Below, piece after piece: positions 46,400 to 58,339 of a stretch of 64,000 nt of DNA. Position numbers and translations under genes: made by a program. Below the pieces are notes generated by a model that did not search any database, was not told the DNA's origin, and worked only from the letters and a program-made list of their open reading frames with translations. Within the stretch, counting starts at the first letter, position 1; each line of letters begins with the position of its first letter. This DNA is from Myxocyprinus asiaticus (Eukaryota > Chordata > Actinopteri > Cypriniformes > Catostomidae), in NCBI RefSeq assembly GCF_019703515.2, contig NC_059351.1:18321501-18385500 (forward strand), in the 5' to 3' direction.

Positions 46400-47330
46400 T
46401 TTCATTTGTTTTTGTTTTTAAATATCATTGAATTACTTTTTAAAAACATTATGGTAATGAATTTTGGAGGAAAATGTATTTTGTGATTAAAATAATGCCA
46501 CATGCCAAAACATAAAATAAAAAATCCTATCCTAAATGATCATGAAACAGGCTTGATTTTCTTTAAATATTTTGCAATTTTCTTCTTGAAATCATGCTTT
46601 ATATTGTTGTACTGGCTTTAATTTAAACTGATTTTAATTTTACAAAATGTCATTGAAGAACTTTTTTAATGCATTGCGGTGTAATGAATTTGGCAAGAAA
46701 ATGTGTTTGTCAATGTCACGTTGCAAAACAACCTCTCCTGAATGATCCTGAAATAGGCTAAATATTTTCATATTTTTCATAGTATATTATTTACAATTTT
46801 AAATATTTACATTGTTGTTGTATGCAATGTTGTATTACCTTTAATTTAAGCTGATTTTCATTTTTAAAATGTTATTGAAATACCTGCATGCCATAAATGC
46901 ATTACAGTAATGAATTTTGCATGAATATGTGTTTCATTATAATGTCAATATTATCACAATGCAAAACAAGCTATCTCCTAAATCACCCATTTCCAACAGG
47001 CTTAATTTTCTTTAAATCTTTATAAATATTTACAAAACAAATCTTTAAAATTTAAATATATCTTAAGTAGTTAAACATCATGTATTGTTGTAATGCCTTA
47101 CATTTAAGCTGATTGTAATTTAAAAAATGACATTGAATTTCTTTTTAAAAGCATTACAGTATAATTTCTGCAGGACAATGTATTTAATTGTCATGAAAAT
47201 AATGTTACATTGCAAAACAATCTATTGTAAATGATCCTAAAACAGGCTTCATGTTCTCTATGCAAAATATACTTTTAAATTTTTTTCTTTCAGGGTGAAA
47301 TGTGACCTGTTTTTGAGAGATTCACCCTTT
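46400..47330. repeat. Diverged tandem array, four units of about 225-250 bases
   Basis: Unit markers acattatggtaatgaatttt (46446), gcattgcggtgtaatgaatt (46672), gcattacagtaatgaatttt (46897) and gcattacagtataatttctg (47150) give spacings 226, 225 and 253. Each unit repeats, in order, aatgtgttt...gtcatgaaaataatgtcac, gcaaaacaa, aacaggctta and tttctttaaat. Single related segments occur at 170-360, 32330-32570, 37540-37720 and 45610-45780. Confidence 0.75.
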
Positions 47331-48185
47331 TTGACAATTAGTTTCCATCCCTAATTTACTTTAATGAGTGCAGGCGGTTGGTATGTACTAAATGGATTCT
47401 GCAGAAGGGAAACTCAATACAGTATTACACCCATTTCATGCATGAGTTCACTGCAGTTTGAGAGGCCACTTTTACCCGCTGACCTGCATCCAAGCAGTTT
47501 GAAATGCCCTCAGTATCTTCTCCAGTTTCATAAATGTTGGTCAAAACCCTGTGGAATCATTGGGCTATTAAACACCTTTACCATGTACAGTTTGAAATGC
47601 TGCTGTGGTGACCTTACTGAGACACATTTACACCATTTGGCAGAGTGGCAAAACTCTTCGGTTAAAATAAAAATAATTTTCTTATACAGCAGGTATGTTA
47701 TTATTTTTTTTAAATAATCTCTATATGTTTGGTTCATGTACATGTACACATGTGTTTGGCTAATGTAATGCCTCTGTGAGGTTAAAGCAGGGTCATTCTT
47801 GGGATTTGGTCATGTTTCAACTTGGAATTATAATTTTTTTTAACAACATTTGATTTATTTTCTTAATACTCCACAACATTAGGCACTCATTAAACTTCCA
47901 AAAATAATCATTTTCCCACTTCAGGCATCAAAGACCTTTTATTATTTAAAAAATAAAATTCTGATTTTGACACCTTTTGTTCTCAACCCTGTCGCAGACA
48001 TAAAGGAAGTGGTTTGAAAATTATTCTGCACAATACTGGTTATAAAACAAACATCTACCTACATGAATGACTACAAAACACTAATGGCAGTTATTTTATT
48101 ATTATTTTATTTTTTTATGTGATGAAGCTACAAATAATTTGTCTGCGAGCTCATTCTTTTTTCTTTTTCTTTTTTTTCCCTCCCC
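47331..48185 (+). other. Intergenic, no clear feature
   Basis: AT-rich. Longest frames lack any recognisable domain. Confidence 0.4.
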
Positions 48186-48576
48186 TTTTTCTACCCAATT
48201 TAGAATGCCCAATACCCAATGCACTCTAAGTGCTCATGGTGGCATAGGACAAATCTCAGTTGCCTCCACGTCTGAGACCGTCAGTCCGTGCATCTTATCA
48301 CGTGGCTTGTTGAGCACGTTACCACGTGTGTGGAGGCTTCACGCTATTCTCTGCTGCATCCACGCACAACTCACCACGTGCCCCATCTAAAGCGACCACA
48401 TTATAGCGACCACGAGGAGGTTACCCCATGTGACTCTACCCTCCCTAGCAACCAGGCCAATTTGGTTGCTTAGGAGACCTGGCTGGAGTCACTCAGCACG
48501 CCCTGGATTCGAACTCACGACTCCAGGGGTGGTAGTCAGTCAGCGTCTTTACTCACTGAGCTACCCAGGCCCTGTC
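48186..48576 (-). mobile_element. tRNA-derived SINE, copy 4
   Basis: Minus-oriented. Head region at 48500-48576 (gagctacccaggcc on plus), box B complement ggattcgaactcacg, body to 48186. A poly-T/A tract follows the head at 48580. Confidence 0.8.
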
Positions 48577-49586
48577 CTTTTTTTTTTTTTTTAAATAATA
48601 ATAATTAAAAAAAAAAACATGTCAGACTGTGCTGAGCAAACAATACATTGATTTTTAATTGTCTTCCCATTTTAATTACCCAATATTGTCACTCTTGTCT
48701 CAACCCTGTCACAACTCTCCCACCATAAGGCTACTTGCACCCACATATTTTTAACACCATGTTTCATTTAAGTAAATATATAAGTTGTAGTGTATAATAT
48801 ATTGACCATTCCATATTGAGGTAAAATATTCATAAATGTAGTGAATAACACGGGTTTACAGTGAAGAAAGTAACAGGGTTGTATGTGATGTAGTTGTGGT
48901 TTTTGGCTCAAAATGGCCACTGTTCCTTGTGTGGTGACGAACAGAAGACCACTTAGCATGCATGAAATTAATAAGTTCTATATATGTTGGATTCAAATAT
49001 CATTTTGAAAAGTACCAATTTAATATCTTCATTTCATGTGACGGGGCTGAGTTCAGACTGAGGGACAAAACTTTATAGCCTGGTTTTATTTTAAAAAATC
49101 ATGCTTTTGTTTGTTTTGTTTTTTTTGGGTAAAATATCTTTCTCATCGGAGGAACACAAGTAAATGCTGACATTAATGACAAAAATTTGATTATGATGAA
49201 GAAGAAAAAATATTATTTTATTGTAATAATTCTTTTAATTCATTATAATGAACATATCAACATATTGTATAAAGCATTCAACGTTTCATTTAATTGAACC
49301 ACCACTTTAAAAAGTCTGGGGGACTGAAATATTACCGAATCCCAAGAATAACCCAGTGCATGATTGCACTCTCACATATCCCTGTAAATCACCAGAGACA
49401 CTTTAAGGCAGGTATCCTGATGAGCTGTTGACCTGAGAATAACAAACAGAGAAAACATGTTTTTAATCTATTAACTCTACCTGCTGTTGGTCACACAGGC
49501 ATCTGAACAGTACATTCTTAACAAAAAACTGTTATACACAAGATTCAGTGTTAGGCTTGTTATTTGGTCATATTTGCTACAAAATG
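48577..49586 (+). other. Intergenic, no clear feature
   Basis: AT-rich sequence between a SINE and an L1. Nothing recognised. Confidence 0.4.
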
Positions 49587-49840
49587 TGTAAATGTAATTT
49601 CCGATTAACTTTTTTTTATTATTATTGATTCGTAGATATTTAACAAAGAAAAACACAGCATATATACACTGAATCAACATTTAATCCCCACTATTACCCC
49701 TCCCCAATCACCAACCCCACCCTAACCCCCAACGAACACCCCTGTGGTCACATATAAGAATACACACACAAAAAACAAAATATAATAATCATACATAATT
49801 AAAACTATACTTCTCTCTCCACAGCCCCTCACTGAGAGAA

Positions 49841-49917
49841 CCACAAAAACGCTAAATAACTGCCCTATTTCCTATTTGTTTAATAGGAAATAGGGCAGTT
49901 ATTTAGCGTTTTTGTGG
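49841..49917. repeat. Perfect palindrome, 36-base arms and 5-base loop
   Basis: Arm ccacaaaaacgctaaataac...cctatt (49841-49876) and its exact reverse complement (49882-49917), loop tgttt. It lies in the 3' region of the second L1. The other L1 copies do not show it at the matching place. Confidence 0.93.
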
Positions 49918-50269
49918 TCAGACTTCTACATGACACCTCCTCGAAAGCTGCCACCCTCCCCATCTCCGCACACCACTCCAGGAATGAGGGTGCTCCAGCC
50001 GACTTCCATCCCCTTAAAATAAGCTGTCTGTCAATCATAACACCAGTCAGAACCCAATTTTTTATGTGTTTATCCCTTATATTGATGACCTATACAATCT
50101 AGAGGGGGTCTAATAGAATCTATATAAAATCTTGAATTGCATAAGTGCACACTTGTATCTCTAGATACAGACTTGACATTTTTTAGAATCCTAGCCCACA
50201 CTCCCTCCTCCAATACCAAGTTTAATCTTTCTCTCATAATCTCTTGAGAGAAGTTAAAGCTCCATCCCC

Positions 50270-51470
50270 CTACTGACTCTGAAAAACACCAAAAGAAAGA
50301 TGCCCAGGGTCCCTGCTCATCTGCGTGAATGTGTCTTAGGCATGCTGCATGGAGGCATGGGGACTGCAGATGTGGCCAGGGCAATAAATTGCAATGTCCG
50401 TACTGTGAGATGCCTAAGACAGCATTACAGGGAGACAGGAAGGACAGCTGATTGTCCTCGCAGTGGCAGACCACATGTAACAACACCTGCACAGGATCGG
50501 TACATCCGAATATCACACCTGCGGGACAGGTACAGGATGGCAACAACAACTGCCCAAGTTATACCAGGAATGCACAATCCCTCCATCAGTGCTCAGACTG
50601 TCTGCAATAGGCTGAGAGAGGCTGGACTGAGGGCTTTCAGGCCTGTTGTAAGGCAGGTCCTTACCAGACATCACCAGCAACAATGTCGCCTATGGGCACA
50701 AACCCATCTTCGCTGGACCAGACAGGATTGGCAAAAAGTGCTCTTCACTGACGAATCATGGTTTTGTCTCACCAGGGGTGATGGTTGGACTCGCGTTTTT
50801 CATTGAAGGAATGAGCATTACACCGAGGCCTGTATTCTGGAGCGGGATCGAATCGGAGGTGGAGCGTCCGTAATGGTTTGGGGCGGTGTGTCACAGCATC
50901 ATCGGACTGAGCTTGTTGTCATTGCAGGCAATCTCAATGCTGTGCATTACAGGGTAGACATCCTCCTCCCTCATGTGGTACCCTTCCTGCAGGCTCATCT
51001 TGACATGATCCTCCAGCATGACAATGCCACCAGCCATACTGCTTGTTCTGTCAGTGTTCTGCCATGGCCAGTGAAGGGCCCGGATCTCAATCCCATTGAG
51101 CACGTCTAGGACCTGTTGGATCGGAGGGTGAGGGCTAGGGCCATTCCCCCCAGAAATGTCCAGGAACTTGCAAGTGCCTTGGTGGAATAGTGGGGTAACA
51201 TCTCACTGAAAGAACTGGCAAATCTGGTGCAGTCTATGAGGAGGAGATGCATTGCAGTACTTAATGCAGCTTAATGATTTTGACCCACCACCCCCCCTTT
51301 GTTCAGGGACACATTATTCCATTTCTGTTAGTCACATGTCTGTGAAAATTGTTCAGTTTATGTCTTAGTTGTTGAATCTTTTTATGTTCATACAAATATT
51401 TACACATGTTAAGTTTGCTGAAAATAAAAGCAGTTGAAAGTGAGAGGACATTTCTTTTTTTGCTGAGTTT
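50270..51470 (+). mobile_element. Tc1/mariner element nested in L1
   Basis: Left ctctgaaaaacaccaaaaga and right (reverse complement) actcagcaaaaaaagaaatg are recognisable, degraded Tc1-type inverted ends. They enclose a transposase gene. The element lies where L1 RT should be. Confidence 0.78.
50300..51275 (+). pseudogene. Tc1-family DD34E transposase, interrupted
   Basis: The N-terminal paired-like helix-turn-helix region (HLRECVLGMLHGGMGTADVA; INCNVRTVRCLRQHYRETGR) with the GRP linker (CPRSGRPH) is intact. Next come the first catalytic Asp in LFTDESWF, a stop after GWTRVFH (50804), the second Asp in LQHDNATSHTA, and the third acidic residue in DLNPIEHV followed by TAG in place of the Trp codon, then WGNISLKELANLVQSMRRRC. 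Two or three point lesions, otherwise full length, so a rather young copy. Confidence 0.9.
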
Positions 51471-51666
51471 ATATGATTTATTTTTCTCCATATGTGGCAA
51501 CATCTCTAAACTTCACAGGTGCTTGATCTGAGAGTAAGATGTTTCCAATTGAGCAATCCACAAAAGATGAAATGAGGGACTTAGATATATATATATATAT
51601 ATATATATGTTCTAGAATAAATCTTATGGACTGATGAAACATTTTTATAGTCCCTAACAGATGGGT

Positions 51667-52210
51667 TCAAAATCTCCAAATATCTGTTAGACCAAGATTT
51701 TTACACATCCTGTGAAACATCAATGTTGCCCTAGGGGGCTTACACACTTTTGCTTCACTATGATCAAGGACTGAGTCCATCAATAGACTAAAGTCTCCTC
51801 CCAATATTATATCATGAGGGGTGCCAGCAGCTGGCAACATCCCTTCAAGATCTATAAAAAAGCCCTGATCATCAACGTTAGGTGGGTAAATATTACCCAA
51901 AATCAACTTTTGCCCCTGAATTTCTGCTAAAACAATAATGACTTCCTAATTTATCTTTAATCTGTTTGAGACATTTGAATTGTAGATGTTTACTTATCAG
52001 TGTAATGACTCCCCTGCTCTCACTTGAGCCAGCACTAAAGAAAACATGTCCACCCCATATCTTCCCAAATTTTTCAGCTTCCTGCGGGGAAAGATGCATT
52101 TCTTGAAGAAACACTGTATCATATTTCTTACATTTAAGAAGAGAAATAACCTTCCTTCTTTTTATGGGGTGCACCAACCCATTCACATTCCACATGGAGA
52201 GACAATCCAC
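51667..52210 (-). pseudogene. L1 ORF2 endonuclease fragment, second copy
   Basis: MDCLSMWNVNGLVHPIKRR, HLSPQEAEKFGKIWGGHVFF, then after one frameshift NIYPPNVDDQGFFIDLEGML and LGGDFSLLMDSVLDHSEAKV. The APE-type endonuclease nicks the target DNA in L1 retrotransposition. RT sequence does not follow. Confidence 0.87.
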
Positions 52211-52721
52211 TCATATTAACATTTGACATTTTTACATATTAGAAAAAATAGATTGTGCATCAAAAACAAAATTATAAAGACAACATTCCAACATTAGTGC
52301 AACAATCAAACCCCAAACTTCCCCCCAAACCAAACAGAAAAAAGAAAAACGTGCGCATTAACCCCATAAACGACAGTGCCAACTGGCATCCATCCCTCTA
52401 AACTCAAACAGTCCATGTACGCCTACGAGAGCCCCCGCGACAACTTTGCCATCGGATTGCAAATTTTGTGAGACAGAATTACACAACACAAGATAATCTA
52501 TAAAACAAACTCCAGCCAATAGGTGGAATAAACACAAAGAATGTGTAAATCCATCCACATATCTGTCCCAAAGGTGTGTTCCTCCACAAAACTAGCTCCA
52601 GATGCTAACGGAACCAGCACAAGAAGAAACAAAAAAGGCGCTAATTTTCCTCAGATGGTCAAGTCTGAATGTTCAGTGAGTCAGGCTCACTTGGCTGCAA
52701 CGTGAGTACCACAAGATAAAC

Positions 52722-53563
52722 TTACTCCATTGACTTTATGAAAGACTTCGCTTGCTGGGGACATGTAAATATTTTGTGGCCATCCTTAGCATCTATTCTC
52801 AATTTGGTCAGGAACATCAGTGCAAAAGCGACCTTCCGTTGATGTAAGAGTTTCTTGCATTCCTTGAATCGATCATGTTTATCTCTTGTTGAATTCGCAA
52901 AGTCTGGGAACCAGAAAATGCTGTGGTTCCTCCAAGAAAGCCTTCCCTCATTCCTCTTCTCGCGTAACACGAGATATTTATCGGATGATCTCAGGAATTT
53001 GGCCAGAATTGATCGGGGCCTGTCTCCTTCAGCGGATTGCAGAGCTGGAATCCTGTGAGCTCGCTCGATTTCCAGCTTATGGACTGTTATGTCGAGCAGA
53101 CTCGGGAAGAGCCCATCCAGGAATTTCACCATATCCCGACCTTCTTCGTCCTCAGGAATTCCAACAATTCAGACGTTATTCCATCGGTTACGGTTCTCCA
53201 AATACTCCAGCTTCTCCCAGATGTGCTCCAAATCCACCCTGGTCGCTAGCGGATTAGCAGCTAATTCCCTCTCCGATGACTCCAGATAATCGATCCGTTT
53301 CTCGACATCCCCCACTCTTGTAACCACCTCCTGAATTTCATCTCTATGGCAGTGATCGATCAACGTATTACAGCAAGATCCTCCAAGTCATCAACGACCT
53401 TCATCAGCATTGCCGACATTTTCAATAATTGTCGCAGAATTTCCAAAACTTCACCGGCCAAATCGGCTCCCGGGCTTGTGGCCTGCTGTTCAGGGGTGTC
53501 AGCTTGAACACGTAAGTGTCTTTTAATGTCTCCAGAGCCCGAGGAGTTTGAATTATTTGACAT
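52722..53563 (-). pseudogene. L1 ORF1, second copy
   Basis: MSNNSNSSGSGDIKRHLRVQ, coiled coil (VGDVEKRIDYLESSEREL), then IVGIPEDEEGRDMVKFLDG and FTCPQQAKSFIKSME. Frame breaks lie near 53360, plus a stop near 53169. Confidence 0.88.
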
Positions 53564-53929
53564 ATTGTCTTCCTAGAACAGTTAAGAATCAGGGTGTATC
53601 GAATCTCACCGGTTTATGACACAAAAAGTATTAAAACTAGCAAAGTGCGCTGAGCTCGCCGTTCACACGTCCGAACCTCGCATGGCGCCACGTGACTCCT
53701 GTAAATGTAATTTCATTAGATTAAGAATATCACAGCAAAGGTAACATATTTTTCAGAGAAATCACACAAGCAGACTTTACAAGCAAAACAATTGGCAAAA
53801 AGAAGTTTGTGAAGTTCAAACTTATAGTAAACTGATAGTAACTGATACTGTTTGAAAGTAGAGATGAAAAAAAAATGGACGTAAACATTAATCTGCTCTT
53901 CAACCACACCAATCATATTGCTTCTGAAG

Positions 53930-54175
53930 ACAGATTAAACCACTGGAGTCGTATGGCTTTTATACACTATTATGCTGCCTTTATATGCTTTTTGGAGCTT
54001 TAAAGCTCTGGCAAATATTCACTTGCATTATGAGGACCTACAGATCTGAGATATTCTTCTAAAAATCTTTGTCTGTGTTCTGCAGAAGAAAGAAAGTCAT
54101 TCACATCTGGGAAGGCATGAGGGTGAGTAAATGATGAGGGAATTTTCATTTTTGTGTGAACTATTCCTTTAATGA
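53930..54175. mobile_element. Half of a fold-back element
   Basis: Matches the right arm of the 24420-25080 element: ggagtcgtatgg, ttttggagctttaaagctct, ttctgcagaagaaagaaagt, gtgagtaaatgatg and a gtgaactattcctttaa end. The left arm is absent. Confidence 0.65.
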
Positions 54176-54766
54176 GCTAAACACCACCACATGCCTCAGT
54201 AAATTTTTACTGATAAATCCATGTCTGAAGGACTGAAGCACTGCCGGCACATACTTTTGAAGAGGCTTTTTGAACGAGACATGGAAGTTAAATGTCAAGT
54301 TCACCCTCCAGAGCATCAACACGTATCCCAATTGTAACACTTCTTAAATCTATAATTATTTGGTATTATTGATGTAAATATTATTACTTTAACATTAAAT
54401 TACTTTGTTTATCATTGTCAGGATTTCTCAGTTAGTTCAGTTCGTTTATAAGCATATATGAACATGGCAATCGCACTCGGATCCGCACCAAATCAATCCG
54501 ATTGCAAACAAACTCTGGAGCAGTTTGCTTGTGGTCAGAATGCAATCCAACCCAACGGACCAATGAAGCAAACAATATCTCTATAAAAACCAGACCAGTA
54601 CAGTACAGGAACCGTATGAACACACCAGATGGATCTGCGGAGAAAAAAATCTGTAGGTCACCATGCCACTGTAATTCATAATCAAAACGCGGATAAAGCC
54701 TTTTGGCGACTATATTAGATATTGTTGCACGTTTAAAATGCGAGTTATTTAAAAATTGCTAGGTAG
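54176..54766 (+). other. Intergenic, no clear feature
   Basis: 54420-54640 resembles a degraded DNA element (gttcagttcg...accgtatgaacacacc), but ends could not be paired with confidence. Confidence 0.35.
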
Positions 54767-54904
54767 TGAGGTCACGTGACACCATGTGAGGAGCAGACGT
54801 GTAAACTACGAGCTCTGCGCACTTTGCTAGTTTTTAATTATTTTCATGTTATAATCTGGTGAGATTAGATACACCCAGCTACATATTTGCTCTTTGAGGT
54901 AAAC

Positions 54905-55746
54905 ATGGCAAAGACTCAAAATCCTCTGGCTCTGGAGACTTTAAAAGACACTTACGTGCTCAAGCTGAATCCTCTGACGGGCCTGCGGACCAGGGACTCA
55001 GACTGGATGGAGTGGCGGGAGAAATCCAGCGTCAACTGTCCAACATGTCTGTGATGCTGACGAAGGTTGTTGCTGACTTGGAGGATCTCGCTGTAATACG
55101 TCGATCGATTATGGTGATGGAAACAAAATTCTCTATGTTGGTTACAAGTGTGGCAGATGCTGAGAAAGGGATTGATTATCTGGAGTCATCGGAAAGGAAA
55201 TTATCCGCTAATCCGCTAGCGACCAAAATAGATGTGGAAAGCATTTTGGAAAAGTTGGAAGATCTTGAAAATAGGAGCCGACGAAATAACGTACGGATTG
55301 TTGGAATTTCTGAGCATGATGAAGGCAGAGATATGGTGAAATTCCTAGACGAGCTCTTCCCGAGTCTGCTCGACATAACAGGCCACAAGCTGGAAATCGA
55401 GCGAGCTCACAGAGTCCCAGCTCGCAGATCTGCTGAGGGGGACAGGCCCTGATCAATTTTGGTCAAATTTCTGAGATCATCCGATAAAGATCTCGTGTTG
55501 CATGAGGCGAGGAGCAAAGGAACGTTTTTTTGGAAGAATCACAATATTTTCTTGTTCCCGGACTTTACGAATTCGACAAGAGAGAAACGCGATTGATTCA
55601 AGGAATGTAAGAAACTCTCGCATCAACGGAAGATCGCTTTTGCACTGATGTTTCCGGCCAAACTGAGAATAGATACTATGGATGGCCGCAAAGTATTTAC
55701 GTGTCCCAAGCAAGCACTGTCCTTCATAGAAACAGTGGGTGAGTAA
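54905..55746 (+). pseudogene. L1 ORF1, third copy
   Basis: Starts MAKTQNPLALETLKDTYVLK, shifts frame near 55010, then runs through the coiled coil and RRM (NVRIVGISEHDEGRDMVKFL; HKLEIERAHRVPARRSAEGD). A TGA in place of the Arg codon follows GDRP (55450), with a second TGA near 55595. Confidence 0.88.
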
Positions 55747-55967
55747 GCCATTTGGTGTTTCTCATGTAGCTTCAGAGTGGATTAACTCGCTGTACTTACT
55801 CTTAGCTGTCTGAGGAAGCTGGGCACCATTTTTGTTTGTTTGTGTTGGTTCTGCCTAGCAGCTGGAGTTTGTTTTGTGGAATAACACTCCTTCAAGAAAC
55901 TTTTACATTGACGGAAGATCGTTTTTACACTGAAGTTCTCGGCCAGATTGAGAATGGATACTAGAGG

Positions 55968-56570
55968 ATGGAGCCTTAACTTCTATTAAGAGATTATGGA
56001 AGAAAGATTTGAATTTGGTATTGGAGGATGGAGTGTGGACTAAGATTCTGAAAAATGTCAAGTCTGTATCAAGAGATGCAAGGGTTCGCCTTATTCAGTT
56101 CAAGATATTACATAGATTCTATTGGACCCCTTCTAGACTGTATAGGCGTGGTCTTAAGGACACATCTACCTGCTGGCGATGCCAATCGGAGGATGGAGAT
56201 ATAACCCATGTTTTTTGGGGGTGCACTGAGATCCAGGGGTTTTGGTTGAGAGTTCAGAATTTTGTATGTGAGGTCTTGGGCACTCGGGTTTCATTTTGCC
56301 CCAGACTCTGTATTTTGGGAGATGGGGCAGACATTAATGTGGAGAATAAACATGTGGAGGATTAGATCCTGACCTGTGTTCTGGTCGCCAGGTGGGTGAT
56401 TTTGAGGGGTTGGAAGTCGGTTGGAGCACACCCGTTTCTGGAGTGGTGCTCGGAGATGGGGAGAGTGGCAGCCTTAGAGGAGGGGTCTTATAGAAGACTG
56501 GGGAATCCGGATCTGTTTGTGGGAAAATGGGGTGGATATTTAGCATTCTTGGAGGGTTCTCAGGCAAGGG
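55968..56570 (+). pseudogene. L1 ORF2 C-terminal segment, misplaced
   Basis: LNLVLEDGVWTKILKNVKSV, then LIQFKILHRFYWTPSRLYRR and the Cys-rich TCWRCQSEDGDITHVFWGC. In the first L1 this is the 3' end of ORF2 (about 10430-9850). Here it lies between ORF1 and the endonuclease. Confidence 0.85.
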
Positions 56571-56574
56571 AAAA

Positions 56575-56800
56575 AACATGACAATGATAACCAATGACAA
56601 GACAGAACTGATAACAATGTAACAAGACAATGAACGGTGAACTTGGAGGGAACATGAAATCACATGACCAGGGAATCACATGAAGTGGCAGGGAAACAGG
56701 AAATAACATGACATGGAACACATGACTATAAAACAGGAACTAAACTTCCAAAATAAAAGACATTAAAACAAAACATGAACAAAAACACATAAAACCATGA
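56575..56800 (+). repeat. Unassigned AC-rich insert within the third L1
   Basis: Rich in acatgac/aaacaggaa words (catgacaatgataaccaatg; aaaacatgaacaaaaacaca). Not present in the other L1 copies. It resembles the 3' end of some other repeat, but I cannot name it. Confidence 0.45.
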
Positions 56801-57170
56801 CAGAATTAATCTACATGTTCTTTGTGTTTATTCTGCCTATTGGCTGGGTTTGTTTTACAAAGTATTTTCTGTTATGTAATTTTGCCTCACAAAATTTGTG
56901 CAGACTTGAGCAATCCGATGGTAGTGTTGTCGCGGGGGCTCTCGCAGACGTACATGGACCTTTTGAGTTTAGAGGGATTGTCACCGGTTGGCGCTGTCAT
57001 GCGCGGGGTTAATGCACACGTTTTTCTTTTTTCTGTTTGTTTGGTTCAGGGGGGAGTTCAGGATATGATTGTTGCACTAATGTTGGAATGTGGTCTGTAT
57101 AATCTTGTTTTTGACACACAATTTATTTTTTCTATTATATCAAAATGTCAAATGTTAATATGAGTGGGTT

Positions 57171-57960
57171 ATCTTTCTTCACGTGGAATGTGAATGGGTT
57201 GGGGCACCCCATTAAAAGAAGCAAGGTTATTTCTTAAGCATAAGAAATGTGATATAGTGTTTATTCAAGAAACACATCTTTCCTCACAGGAAGCTGAAAA
57301 ATTTGGGAAGATGGGGTGGACATGTTTTCTTTAGTGATGGCTCAAGTAAGAGCAGGGGAGTCATTACATTGATAAGTAAACATCTACAATTCAAATTTCT
57401 CAAACAGATTAAAGATAAATTAGGGAGAATTATTATTGTTTTAGCAGAAATTCAGGGGCAAAGGTTGGTTTTGGCTAATATTTACACACCTAACGTTGAT
57501 GATCAGGGCTTTTTTATTGATCTCGAGAGGATGTTGCAAGCTGCTGGCACCCCTCATGATATAACATTGGGAGGAGACTTTAATCTTTTGATGGACTCTG
57601 TCCTTGATCATAGTGAAGCAAAAGTGTGTAAGCCCCCTAGAGCAACACTGACGCTTCACAGGATGTGTAAAAAATATTTGGCGACTTTTGAACCCATCTG
57701 TTAGGGACTATAAATTTTTTTCATCAGTCCATAAGATTTATTCTAGAATAGATTCTTTTTTTTTTTTTTTAATCTAAGTCCCTCATTTCATCTGTTGTGG
57801 ATTGCTCAATTGGAAACATCTTAGTCTCGGATCACACCCTGGTGAGTTTAGAAGTGTTGCCACATATGGAGAAAAATAAATCATATAGTTGGCACTTTAA
57901 TGTATCCCTTTTGCAAAATCCTGATTTCCAACAAATGTTAAAGATTGAAATCATTGTTTA
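57171..57960 (+). pseudogene. L1 ORF2 endonuclease, third copy
   Basis: Begins around TWNVNGLGHPIKRS, with GGHVFFSDGSSKSRGVITLI, NIYTPNVDDQGFFIDLERML and LGGDFNLLMDSVLDHSEAKV, and VSDHTLVSLEVLPHMEKNKS at the end. A stop after ATFEPIC and a T run at 57748-57770 break the frame. Confidence 0.85.
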
Positions 57961-57989
57961 TATCCTCAGTATCCTCTGTGGATGTGGCT

Positions 57990-58338
57990 TGGGAGGCCTC
58001 AGTAGCTCAGTGGTAAAGACGCTGGCTATCACCCCTGGAGTTCGCTAGTTCGAACCCCAGGGCATGCTGAATGACTCCAGCCAGGTCTCCTAAGCAACCA
58101 AATTGGCCCGGTTGCTAGGGAGGGTAGAGTCACATGGGGTAACCTCCTCGTAATCGCTATAATGTGGTTCGTTCTCGGTGGGGTGCATGGTGAGTTGAGC
58201 ATGGTTGCCGCGGTGGATGGCGTGAAGCCTCCTGTCTCCGTGGCAACGTGCTCAATAAGCCACGTGATAAGATGTGCAGGTTGATGGTCTCAGACACAGA
58301 GGCAACTGGGATTTGTCCTCCGCCACCCGAAAAAAAAA
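57990..58338 (+). mobile_element. tRNA-derived SINE nested in L1 ORF2, copy 5
   Basis: Head gcctcagtagctcagtggta, box B gttcgaaccccagg, body, then an abrupt end at ccgccacccg followed by A11. It replaces the ORF2 linker between VAWEALK and AELKRRM. About 35 residues of L1 are missing at the junction compared with copy 1. Confidence 0.83.
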
Positions 58339-58339
58339 A

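Larger units (their letters stand above)
49602..53699 (-). mobile_element. L1 retrotransposon, internally rearranged
   Basis: Flanked by a perfect 15-base duplication tgtaaatgtaatttc at 49587-49601 and 53700-53714. Minus strand carries the 5' UTR, ORF1 (53563-52722), spacer, endonuclease (52210-51667) and a C-terminal scrap (about 50290-50070), then the 3' end. The whole reverse transcriptase is missing. In its place is a Tc1-like transposase gene. A 77-base palindrome lies near the 3' end, and a (TA)12 run (51584-51608) sits inside the endonuclease. Confidence 0.92.

Noticed and set aside
46400..47330. Regular repeats suggesting a CRISPR-like array
   Set aside because: Units are about 225-250 bases, diverged throughout and without constant repeat/variable spacer structure, in a vertebrate context.
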